Assembly (NCBI GenBank): GCA_050084515.1 | Contig: CM114275.1 | Location: 28,644,001-28,708,000 of the forward strand | Reading direction: 5' to 3' | DNA from: Blasia pusilla | Taxonomy: Eukaryota > Marchantiophyta > Marchantiopsida > Blasiales | Length of the DNA: 64,000 nucleotides | Notes under the pieces: model-generated | Told to the model about the DNA's origin: nothing | What the model saw: only the letters and a program-made list of their open reading frames with translations | Databases searched by the model: none | Translations under genes and position numbers: made by a program | Shown here: positions 1 through 8,799 of the stretch, piece after piece | Layout of the letters: every line of letters starts with the position of its first letter | Position numbering within the stretch: the stretch's first letter is position 1

Positions 1-885
1 GTACACCACACAATGGATGTGGTATCCAAGGGTGTTATCATAGCACTCCCTACTACCTCGTGTTCCTCAGATCCGTCACGCTCCGGTGCAAACTCCTCGC
101 TCCACGCGGTCTGCACGTGCTCATTTTCCAATCGTCGAAGCTCCTCAGTCGAGCCCCACAACGGCACCTCTCCTCCACGGAATGATGCATCTACCATAAC
201 ACTCCTCTCCATAGAAATGTCAGGAACGGGAGTATCCTCTGCATGGACATGTTCCTCAATCAAATCACTAGGCCAAGTGATGGCACTTTGCTAAATCTTT
301 GTTAAGGTCGCCATCTCTCTGGCCGTTGTTCGATCATCGCACTGTGAATCGAACGGGTAATGAGCTAAGGTGCCCATCACCTGACTCCCATCCTGGTCTG
401 TAGGACGCTGACTCCTCCCAGTAATCCAGGGAAAACCCCATCGGGTATAACACTGCTCCACCAACCAAGACGTGTAGGACTCTGCATCAATCACTATCGC
501 CTTAGCGCGCACCACGGACTCATCTGTAGGATGTCACGGGCGAAGCCTCACCACGACCTCTTGTCGGGTGATATATTATGTGGTACTCGCTCCACCCAAG
601 GATGTCCGTATCCAGAATGGACAACACTCCACATCGGCTCTCGTCAAGCCCAACCTCTGAATGACGCTTTTCCCAACATCAGGGGTTGCGCTCCTGAATC
701 CAACAAGACGCGCTGCGGACTAAAAGCTCTACCTCCAAGACTCACCAACTGTAAGACCTCTCCTCGGTTATCCAGAAACACAAAACACAAGGAGAAGCCA
801 TGGCACGCTCTATCGTGGGTCTAGCAGGCATCTCCGCCATCCTAGCAGCCGCAGCTTGCCATGAATCTGACGTGGACGGTCCGAG
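1..885 (-). pseudogene. Ty3/gypsy copy A: protease region, cut off by E1 and by the window edge
   Basis: Minus-strand remnant of a retrotransposon polyprotein. Reading leftward from 885 it gives PARPTIERAM, then the aspartic protease signature LLDSGAQPLMLG at about 680-705. A post-protease stretch containing YTRWGFPW follows at about 430-480. At position 1 it ends in PLDTTSIV, which in copy D lies immediately before cytosine methyltransferase motif I. Frame changes near 515 and 290 make it a pseudogene. The same reading frame resumes at 13,370 on the other side of E1, and the peptide on each side matches copy D without a gap, so E1 interrupts it. The protease assignment is secure from DSGA. 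The role of the region between protease and methyltransferase is unknown. Confidence 0.85.
877..885. repeat. 9-bp target-site duplication of E1 (left)
   Basis: CGGTCCGAG lies directly before the E1 end GGGGGCTGGTATTCTG. The identical 9 bp recur at 13,370-13,378 directly after the other end (CCGCACCTC). Removing E1 and one copy restores the continuity of gypsy copy A. A 9-bp duplication is typical of the Mutator superfamily. Confidence 0.93.
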
Positions 886-1185
886 GGGGGCTGGTATTCT
901 GGCAGGAGAGAGTAAGAGAAGAGAGGAAGAGAGGAGAGTCTTTGTTAAAAAAAAAAGGGCCAAATCCGCCTCCTCTCTTCAAAACTTTTTGACATATTTG
1001 AAATTTTTGTTTGCTTTCAAATTCATGAAATCTTTAGAAGAGAGTAGGCAGTGGTCCACATTTGGCCCTAAAGAAACCTCCTTTTTCCAGGGGGCGAAAA
1101 AAAAGTAGACATCATAAGACCACTACAAACATTTTTCCATCACTCTCCATGTGAGCCTAAGTTTCTTAACATTTCCTGTCTCGGT

Positions 1186-1392
1186 CTACAATAAGCAGTG
1201 CCCATGGGTATTTTTGTTGGAGGACCACCGGATCGCATCAAGACGATGCCAACCTCTCTTTTTGCAGGGATTGTTGCCTGCATCATGGCCTTCCCTGAAT
1301 TGCCTCATAACCAACTTTCTGTTGGTTATGAGTGGTGTTTGCTCAAGACCAACTTTATGAAATGTGAACACATGAGACGATATTTGAACCAA
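1186..1392 (-). pseudogene. E1 copy of a small conserved exon near the element end
   Basis: Minus-strand stretch reading KVGLEQTPLITNRKLVM and then HDAGNNPCKKRG. The same frame is kept in E2 at 49,641-49,815. E1 and E2 differ by substitutions and a short length change near CKKRG, yet the frame is open over about 55 residues, which suggests coding descent. It could be a last exon of the methyltransferase gene or a small separate gene. I recognise no domain. Confidence 0.4.
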
Positions 1393-1439
1393 AAGATTGT
1401 TAGCTGTCTGGAGTAAAGAGGAAGTGATGTCCCTTCATT

Positions 1440-1885
1440 CAGATCCTCCCAACCCGTCGGAATTTTACAGGTTGCAACTCTTGCAACCCATCGGAATCAG
1501 ATGGCTTGCACCCCTTGCAAGCAAGTTCACCATAAGAAAGGAAAGATTTTGATAAGTGATTCCCTTCCACCTTGCACCCACAAAAATCCAACGGGTTGGG
1601 AATCTGAAATGGCAATCCCACACGTAGTAGGAATCCTGCACATCTTAGACAAGAAAAGAAGCCTATAACTGGTTTGACGAATGTAGGGGAACGAGCCAAA
1701 AGTTAAGAAGCCCGCCACAATGCGTCAGAAGTTGGTCTCACAGGGAAAGAGTCCGATCACTCAAGCAGCCAACCTGTCGGAATCCGACAGCTTGCCTAGA
1801 AATGGTTAAAAAGTTGCAGTGGGCAAAAAGATTATAGTTGCAACCCGTCGGAATCATACGGGTTGCAAAATTGTAATTATGAGTA
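1440..1885. repeat. Degenerate palindrome cluster near the left end of E1
   Basis: Several decayed copies of the element's 27-bp palindrome (arm GCAACCCGTCGGA). Examples begin near 1,487 (GCAACCCATCGGAATCAGAT), 1,770 and 1,841. They are more mutated than the copies in the intron arrays. The E2 counterparts are at about 48,510-48,660 and 49,240-49,330. Confidence 0.65.
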
Positions 1886-3359
1886 GCTAAAAGAACACAA
1901 TCCACAAGTCCAAATTTTTTTTCCAGCTAACTTTTACAAACACCATTATCGGTTGAAAAAATCTCGTCCTTTATTACCTCCGAAGGAACCTCGGAAATGT
2001 ACATTTGACCTAGTCTATGATTTCTTCAACCTCGTCATCTACAAATTTACTCCTAACTCTCCTAGGTTCCTATACAAAAGGAATGTCCTGGGATACAAGT
2101 GGCTCCTCTGGCCGATTGTAGATGGGGATAAAAAATGTTGGCGAATTCGAGAGCCTTGGCCCCCCCCTCGCTACACCATAACGGTCCCATGTAACCTGAT
2201 TTGAGTCCCACCGCCTTCCTCGGAAATATATCTTATACGCTCTGCAATGTGACACCCATCCAGTATCAGTATGTGCTCCGTCCTTGGTAATACCATGATG
2301 GCAATCCCACAGGTAGTAGGAATCCAACACGTTTGAGAGAAGAAAAGAAGCCTACGCCTTCTTTGACCATACTAGGGGAAGGTGCCAAAGTGAAGAAGCC
2401 CGCCATACTGCCTCTTAAGTTGGACCAACAGGTTGCTTGGAAGTGGTTAAAAAGGTGCAGTGGTCAAAAAGTGAAAAGTTGGAAGCCGTGGAAATCTGAC
2501 GAGTTGCAAAATAGAAGTCCGCGGAGTACATAGACGATCACATTCGAAAAGACATAAAAGATATTCAGCAAACTTTTAGAAACACCACCATCGTTCGAAA
2601 AAATATTCTCCTTTATTACATCCGAAAGAAGCTCGGAACTGTACATTTGATCTATTCTATGAAATCTTTTGCCTCATCATCAAATAACTCCCTACTCCAA
2701 ACGCTGCAGTCAAGCTGGGTCCTTGAGTTCTTTGAACTCACTCGTCATCGTTCGAGAGCTCTTGCAAAATTACTTTCGGCCTTGCCCTCCCGATTTTGGG
2801 AATCGTTGGAAGTGACGATGGTATCACTACCAATGGTGGGTCTCGAACCGGAGCTCTCGGCTTCGGTGGAGAGTTGTACGCCCCAACGAGCCTGTCGTAA
2901 TCTGCCTTTGCCTCCTTGCAAAGGTCAAACAGTTCCTGCCTTCCCTCGAGGCAGAGAATGTTCCTGCCACTCTGCTAGGCGCCTTTGATAGTTGCCCCTG
3001 AAAGGCCCACTAAGTCGAACACCAAGTCACCCGGCCTTGAGCAGAGCTCGATGAGCGTTTGCATCAGGGCTGGCGACTTTTCCCTTCCTCCAAGAAGTGG
3101 GGTAACGTCTTGCATGTAAATTCCCGGGGGGGGAATTGTATAAACTATCTAAGCTGTACCCATCTGAGCATGGATCCACAGGATACTGGATCTTGAACAC
3201 CTGGAAGTTGTGCTCGGGCCGAACGAAGCAGTAAACATAGGAGTGGTCCATATGTAAAGAAGCAGGTTGGAAACAATGTCAGCAACTTGGCATAATGTGC
3301 AACACGTCACCAAAGAACTCCGCTTGACCCTAGATAACTTCTTTTAAATACTAACATTG

Positions 3360-3430
3360 GAGCAACCTGTCAGAGTCCAACGGGTTGTTTTTGTCCATGA
3401 CCAACCCGTCGGAAGGCGACGGGTTGCTCA
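3360..3430. repeat. Two palindromes in intron 3 of the E1 methyltransferase gene
   Basis: Copies of the 27-bp palindrome begin near 3,361 (GCAACCTGTCAGAGTCCAAC) and 3,403 (CAACCCGTCGGAAGGCGACG). The corresponding intron in E2 (47,239-47,771) carries at least six copies. E1 therefore has fewer here, showing that copy number in an intron varies between elements. Confidence 0.75.
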
Positions 3431-3484
3431 CGGACAAAAACAACGTCGGAGATATACAATCTGGAGACAGGAATAGAGCCTTAC

Positions 3485-4300
3485 CTAAATCTGACTCGTC
3501 GCGGATCGGAGTGGGTACTCGTTCTTGATGATCCACGATTGCGCCGTCCTCCACTTCAACGACCTCTTGACGCACTAGAGGTTGAAAAGCTCGTCGTCGC
3601 TCCCTCCAGTCAAAACTAAGAAGCAGCCCCTGTCACTCAGATAAGCGTCTGCAAAGGAAAACAGGAGCGCGCTCTGGTCATAAGAAAGGGGAACATTCCA
3701 GTCTGGTACCCCGTCTGACGGTTTCTCGTCCCACAATCGCAACCCCGAGGGCAAATCAGCGATCAATAGATCCACCGTCACCTCTTTGACCACTCCATTG
3801 ACTGTCCAGGGAGCGTGCCCGTTTCGTTGAAGCTTCCGTCCCAACGTTGTCAATTTATCAATGGCGGGTGTCGACGCTTGAGAACTGAAACTTTTCAGCT
3901 CATCCAGTAAATTCGTGAACTGAAGGAGGATGCTTGTCCGAGTCATTGTTTCTCTATGTCTTCCCAAGGATGATGGACTGTATTCTCCTTGGGACAACCC
4001 TGGCGCCTCTCGCTTCCGCTTCTCCCGAGTCTGCGGTCGGCTTGTCGGGGTCTCTATGACCTCAGATTGTGGTGGGGTTTTTTTCACAGAGGACCTGGTC
4101 CGACCCTCTCTCCCCGCTCGCCCGGACGATTCCGGCTTTGGCCTTGAATCTTCAGCCTCTCTTTGGGAAGACTCGGCCTCGGAATTCTTCCCTCCCCTCG
4201 CCCTTGGAAGCCAACTCCGCTGTCTCGAGGGCTTGCTCTTCCGCATCTCCTTCGAAAAAGTCTTCAGGCTGAACAAAATTGGGGATGTCGTCCCGTCATG
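3485..4300 (-). pseudogene. E1 methyltransferase N-lobe (motif IV region)
   Basis: Long open frame ending at about 3,575. It reads through a charged, low-complexity stretch, a helical stretch (LLDELKSFSSQASTPAIDKL), then VTVDLLIADLPSGLRLW and later LSDRGCFLVL. This matches the catalytic half of N6/N4 methyltransferases: a beta strand ending in the motif IV position, then a strand after about 40 residues. The expected (D/N/S)PP(Y/W) tetrad is replaced by DLPS in both E1 and E2, so activity is doubtful. Downstream, past the TAG, the frame continues as the CVKR...SWIIKNE-like segment seen intact in E2. Confidence 0.6.
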
Positions 4301-5468
4301 CGGCCACTGCATCATGAAGCACGTGTAAATCTTTCTCGGTAATGTCCTCAGGGTCGTTGAAGTCCAGCCAAATCGGGCAATTCTCCACCTCCCAATCGGA
4401 CATGTGCTGAGCCATCTCCGTGTCGTACATGGAGAATGTCTCTCCATCAGGCGGAGAAGCCCACAATTTGCAGGCTGCCGATATTTCTCCCCAGGTACTT
4501 GCATTCTTACAATGGACGAGGTACGTGAAGACCATCCGTTGGGCAGCTCTTAGTCGAACTGAATCGGCCGCCTGCTCCTGAAGATCTTGCTTCTTCTTTG
4601 CGAGATCCCTTTTGTTCCCCTCGATTTCTTCGTCAAGGTCTGCGTGAGGGAGGACGCAATCCTTGAACATCGTCTTGAAACCTGGGTTTTTGATGGGCTT
4701 TTCCCGGATGTCATCGAGCCAAAGTTCAAAATCTACAGCACTTTCCAGGTTTGCTTCATCCGGAATGGGCTCTATTCTTTTGATCTCCGCTTGGAGACCG
4801 TCCAGCATGGACTTCCCGATAACCCCATGTCGCCCCCCGAACAACCATTCGCGGAGCGGTGGGAGATCATGGATCGACACACCCGGAGGATGGTGTGCCG
4901 CCCTCTTCTGGGCCTCTGTGCCCTCGAGACTGATTTTCATCAGTCGGATTCTCCTAAACTCGCTTATTCCAGACAACGCAAATTGATGCATGTGATCGAG
5001 GGACACTTTCTCCCCAATCCAACCTTGCGGATCTTCATCCCTTTTCCGCTGGCGCTTGATAATCGCCTTCAGCTCCTTGTAAAACTCCGGACCAAGTTCG
5101 GGGTTGAGAATGCTGATGTAGCGCTGCATCTTGCTTTTCGTGGTACTTCGTGGTCAGAGATATCTGCAGCTTGGATGAATTTTGCGCGCTCAGACCCACA
5201 TACTTTCTCCCTCCGCTCCAGCTCCAATGCAGCGCTCTTCTTCGCGGCCTGTATCCTTGACCAGCAAAGGATTGTGACGACTGCATCTTGGGAAATAAAC
5301 TTATTTGCCCAAGTCTTCTTTTTGATTTGTGCACCCTTTGCAAGCACCTGATTTACCAGGGCGTCGCCCAAGAACCCCTTGTACTCTGCCGGGTGTGTCG
5401 TAAGCACCTTCTTCACCCGATCGCAATCCTGGATCCAATGGTGGGTGACATTCCCCTCCGATACAATC

Positions 5469-6341
5469 CTGCACATCCAAACTCAATATAACAAATTTCG
5501 TAAGGTACATGGGTTCGTGCAACCAGTCGGACTCTGACGGGTCGTCACAGCTCAAGGTCGGATTCTAGCAACGAGCTAAATTATGCAACCCGTCGGGTTC
5601 CGACGGATTGCATTCAGATTTGTGAATGCCTGGTTTCAACCCGTCGGAGTCCGACGGGTTGTCAGATAGTCCGTATCGAAAGTGAACATAGCAACCCGTC
5701 GGAGTCCGACAGGTTGCGCAATTACAATGAAAGCTGCAATTTGACGCGAAAAAGGTAGCTTCCAACTTCCGAATGCAACCTGTCAGACTCCGACGAGTTG
5801 CTTTCGGCCAAAAACATAAAAAAACCTCGAAAAACAGCTTCGAGTCAAGCAACCCGTCGGACTCCGACGAGTTTTTTTGGGTCAAAAACATACTAAACCT
5901 GTGGTTAGTCGAACAACTCGTCGGAGTCCGACGAGTTGCTTTCTTGAAAAAACATCCAAAAAAGGCGGCGAGTTGAGCAACTCATCGGACTCCGACGAGT
6001 TGCTTTCTTCAATATACATCCAAAGAATGCGGCGTGTCGAGCAACTTGTCGGACTCCAACAAGTTGCTTTGGGCCAAAAACATACTAAACCTGTGGTCAG
6101 TTGAACAACTCGTCGGACTTCGACGAGTTGCTTTCGGCCAAAAACATCCTAATCCATTCATCATTCGAGCAACTCGTTGGATTTCGACGAGTTGCTTTCG
6201 GCCAAAAACATCCTAACCCATTCATCATTCGAGCAACTCGTCGGAGTCCAACGAGTTTCATTTGGCCAAAAACATCCCAAAAATAGTGGCGACTCAAACA
6301 ACTTGTTGGAGTCCGACGCTTTGCAGAAAGAAGAAACTTAC
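5469..6341 (-). repeat. Intron 2 of the E1 methyltransferase gene: palindrome array, period about 64 bp
   Basis: This GT-AG intron is filled by at least 13 copies of a palindrome whose arm is GCAACCCGTCGGA or GCAACTCGTCGGA, followed after one base by its reverse complement. Starts from 5,914 on are 5,914, 5,977, 6,041, 6,106, 6,170, 6,234 and 6,298, a period of 63-65 bp. Spacers of about 37 bp resemble each other (GGCCAAAAACATCCTAA and variants), so the array grew by tandem duplication. Arm changes are often compensated in the partner arm (CCCG with CGGG, CTCG with CGAG, CTTG with CAAG), which is evidence for conservation of dyad symmetry. The paralogous intron in E2 (44,603-45,227) is shorter. 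Confidence 0.9.
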
Positions 6342-6814
6342 GTGTTCATGGCACGCATGGCCATCTCCACCGTCGCCATGTGATGAGGGTATGGATGAAG
6401 GACCACTGCCTTCACGCAAAAATGTGCCTCCAAGGAGTTTGGGCGCTCCTCTGCAAACTTTGTCCATGCCATAAACCTGTGATTTCCATCCCAGATGAAG
6501 AAATGCAGATTCCTCATCCAGCTGAATTCCGTCCCCTCTACTTGCCTTCTGAATTCCTGGTCTCTCATCCTCCAGAATGTGTCGAGCTTTTCCAAGTCCT
6601 CCTCCGTAACCAGCGCTTGGGTTCCATGCTCATTGTAACGCTGAACATGGAACGGAGGGAAGCTGTCAACGTAGGATGCTGTCGCCGCCGATTGTTTGAG
6701 CTTCGCGATATCCTCGTCGGACTGAATTTCGCGGACGTACTCCATTGTCCGCAATCGGCAGAGTGGAATTCTCAGGGCGTTGTGGCCCTCCATCAGTGCC
6801 ATCTGCTTTACCAC
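6342..6814 (-). pseudogene. E1 ParB/sulfiredoxin-like exon (best-preserved copy)
   Basis: Exon 2 is open throughout in E1, whereas E2 has a 4-bp deletion. Order of signals: RIPLCRLRTMEYVR (the p-x-x-x-l-x-x-x-x-v-R start of ParB-like domains), a helix with DEDIAKLKQS, a strand, an insertion with LVTEEDLEKLDTFWRM, then LHFFIWDGNHRFMAWTKF. The last corresponds to the ParB signature strand-D-G-x-x-R-x-x-A, followed by a strand (AHFCVKAVVLHP). ParB/Srx-fold domains bind nucleotide and DNA, and they precede methylases in phage proteins. The long insertion between halves is unusual. Splice sites keep phase with exons 1 and 3. Confidence 0.55.
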
Positions 6815-6912
6815 CTGTCAGAACCGGGACAAGATCAGTAAGCTACACTGAATTACCAATGGATTGCAAGATGGGCCTTCACATAATTCAAAAAATCAAG
6901 ATCCTCTCTTAC

Positions 6913-7519
6913 CCCCTCGAAGATTGGGTCGGTTTCTTGACCAGCCAACTTGTCTTAGACAGCAGCTGGCAAGTCCATTGGGAACTCGTCGATCCGATAG
7001 AGGTCAATTTCTTTCGCCGGGCTTGGAGACGAGGATGACCGCTCTCCTGCTTCTTCGGCAATGTCCACCATCTCCACGCTGGCGGTCCTCATGACCTCAT
7101 CGTCCGTGATTTGAACTTCGGCCGTTTCCGCTATATTGCTTGTGTCCCCAGACTTCATCGGGGACATTTCCCGCATCTCAACACTTTCGGTTGGACGGGC
7201 AGGGCTGTCATCAATGGCTATTGCTTTTTCCCTCCTCGCTTTAGCCAATTCTGCTCTCCTCACCGACGCGTCCAGACGCTTCTTTTCTCGCTTTTCGTCG
7301 GCGATCCTTTTCTTCAAGGCCTGCGACATCTCAGCCTCTTCGTTCTGTTTATCGAGCGCCTCTTGTACACGTTTTGCAAGAAGCTCCTGGTTGTGCATCT
7401 CCGCTTCCCTTTCCCGCTCCTCGATTTCCTGCTGCCTTATCTCATTTTCTGAACGAGGCCGTGGAGATGGTGACGCAGGAGTCCTAATGGACTTCGGAGT
7501 GAAGCTCCCAAACTTGTTT
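6913..7519 (-). pseudogene. E1 methyltransferase gene exon 1: coiled-coil N-terminus
   Basis: Basic N-terminus (KSIRTPAS), then about 80 residues of charged heptad-like sequence (EIEEREREAEMHNQEL, RIADEKREKKRLDASVRR) that should form a long coiled coil. An acidic serine-rich tail follows, then DLYRIDEFPMDLP. The ATG found in E2 is missing; the in-frame context here starts at GTG or ACA codons. One nonsense codon (TAA) near 6,943 is absent from E2. The coiled coil may drive self-association. Confidence 0.65.
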
Positions 7520-7730
7520 GCTTGAACTTTTTTCCTTGTCTCCACCTATGTCCACGATGAATCGCTTGATCAGTCGCCTTGCTGATGTCGAGATGAGTTG
7601 CCTTGATGGGTAGCTCGAATCGTCTCGCGATGACTCGCCGTGTGAAACGCCCCTTGGTATCTGATCAGCTGCTGCGCGGGAGAGCAATGGAGATCGCGAA
7701 ATGAGAAACAGGAAATGAGCGATTTCTCCC

Positions 7731-7739
7731 CTATTTATA
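7731..7739 (-). promoter_or_regulatory. TATA box of the E1 methyltransferase gene
   Basis: On the minus strand this reads TATAAATAG, about 210 bp before the start of exon 1 coding sequence. The same octamer-plus is kept in E2 at 43,134-43,142 (plus strand) at the same place relative to the gene. It lies on the gene-proximal side of the palindrome array. Confidence 0.6.
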
Positions 7740-7828
7740 CTTTTCTAGCCGTTGGGCTGACCGTTGTGTCGCGTCGTCCTTCTGACGGTGACGTGCAGGC
7801 CGTTACGGAAGTCTGGACGTGAAAAATG

Positions 7829-8510
7829 GCAACGTGTCGGAGTCCGACAGGTTGCGCGCCTCCGCCGTCATGGGAAGATAATGCGAGGTGCACAAGCAAC
7901 CCGTCGGAGACCGACAGGTTGAGCGCCTCCGCCGTCTTCGAACAAGAACGCGAAGTACCCGCACAACCCGTTGGAGACCGACAGGTTGCGCGCCTCCGCC
8001 GTCTTCGGACAAGAACGGGACGTACCCGCGCAACCCGTCGGAGACCGTTGGGTTGCACGCTTCCCTCGTCAAGGGTTAACAACGCGGGCTTCCCGCGCCA
8101 CACATCGGAGGCCAACAGGTTGCACGCTTCCTTCATGTAAGCAAAACAAGGTGAGGCCCTTGCTCAACCCATCGGAGGGCGACGAGTTGCATGCCTTGCC
8201 GTCTTTGGGCAAGAAGGTGCGGCACCCGCGGAACTCATCGGGAACAGACGGTTTGCACACTTCCTTCATGTAAGTGTTACACCGTGAGATAATTGGGCAA
8301 CCCGTCTGATGCCGATGGGTTGCAAGCCTCCGCCATCTTTGGGCAAGAAGGAGCGGTATCCGAGCAACTTGTCAGAGAGCGACGGGTTGCCAGCTTTGAT
8401 CATGTTTTCATTTCAAGGTAAGGCAGAAGCGTGCAACCCGTCTGAAGCCGACGGGTTGCAGGCTTTGCTTAGCTTGGGTTAATAGTTGAGTAACGAGGAC
8501 TCCGACGGGT
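7829..8510. repeat. Intergenic palindrome array between the two divergent E1 genes, period about 67 bp
   Basis: About ten copies of the 27-bp palindrome lie between two outward-facing TATA boxes. Starts are near 7,829, 7,898, 7,963, 8,030, 8,165, 8,299, 8,365 and 8,432. Many central bases read GGAGACC, so the middle is GTCGGAGACCGAC, a slightly different subtype from the intron 2 array. Spacers share a motif (GCCTCCGCCGTCTTCG). The position suggests a shared regulatory or transposase-binding region. That function is inferred. Confidence 0.88.
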
Positions 8511-8687
8511 TCCAACAAAATGAAGTGTGCTTTGCAACCCACGTCTCTGCTTCCCAAATCCTGTAACAGATTGCAATAGAATTGAATCGGTTGCAACAGA
8601 ATTGAATCCATTGTGTCAGAAAATTTCACCTACCGAACTTCATCTTGTCAGAAAAATTCTGTCAGGAGTATCTGATTTCCTATTCAC

Positions 8688-8694
8688 TATAAAT
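8688..8694 (+). promoter_or_regulatory. TATA box of the E1 transposase gene
   Basis: TATAAATTAAAAA lies about 110 bp upstream of the transposase ATG (8,800). It is followed by a run of (ATTCTC/ATTCTG) repeats that form the leader. E2 keeps it at 42,166-42,172 on the minus strand. Confidence 0.55.
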
Positions 8695-8799
8695 TAAAAA
8701 TTCTCATTCTCATTCTTATTCTGATTCTGATTCTGATTGTGATTGTGATTGTGATTGTGATTCTCATTCTCACTCTCCTCCCGTACGAAATTTCTGGGA

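Larger units (their letters stand above)
2010..7519 (-). pseudogene. E1 ParB-like / N6-N4 DNA methyltransferase gene (five exons, decayed)
   Basis: Minus-strand gene with the same exon plan as E2. Exon 1 is 7,519-6,913 (coiled coil), exon 2 is 6,814-6,342 (ParB-like), exon 3 is 5,468-3,485 (helical linker, then methyltransferase N-lobe), exon 4 is about 3,251-2,720 (methyltransferase C-lobe), and exon 5 is about 2,330-2,010. Introns 1-3 keep GT-AG ends. Breaks specific to E1: the ATG used in E2 is lost in a small deletion; there is a TAA near 6,943; exon 3 has frameshifts near 5,130 and 4,300; a CAG became TAG right after DELFNL (about 3,575); a TGG became TAG at the exon 3 end; exon 4 has a frameshift; and the exon 5 acceptor is lost. 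E1 nevertheless holds the best linker reading frame (5,129-4,296). Known for the family: ParB plus beta-class methylase fusions occur in bacteria and phages. Inferred: lateral capture by the transposon. Confidence 0.72.

Noticed and set aside
4069-4328. Plus-strand frames opposite the methyltransferase linker
   Set aside because: Shadows of the serine/arginine-rich minus-strand coding sequence. Not conserved in E2.
5469-6341. CRISPR array
   Set aside because: Regular 27-bp repeats with about 37-bp spacers mimic CRISPR, but spacers are related to each other, the repeats are full palindromes with variable arms, the array lies in a spliceosomal intron, and no cas genes are present.
7803-8273. 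Overlapping frames rich in ATRRSPTGC / CNPSESDGL
   Set aside because: Same peptide pattern appears in every palindrome array and in both strands; it is the translation of the palindrome, not a protein.
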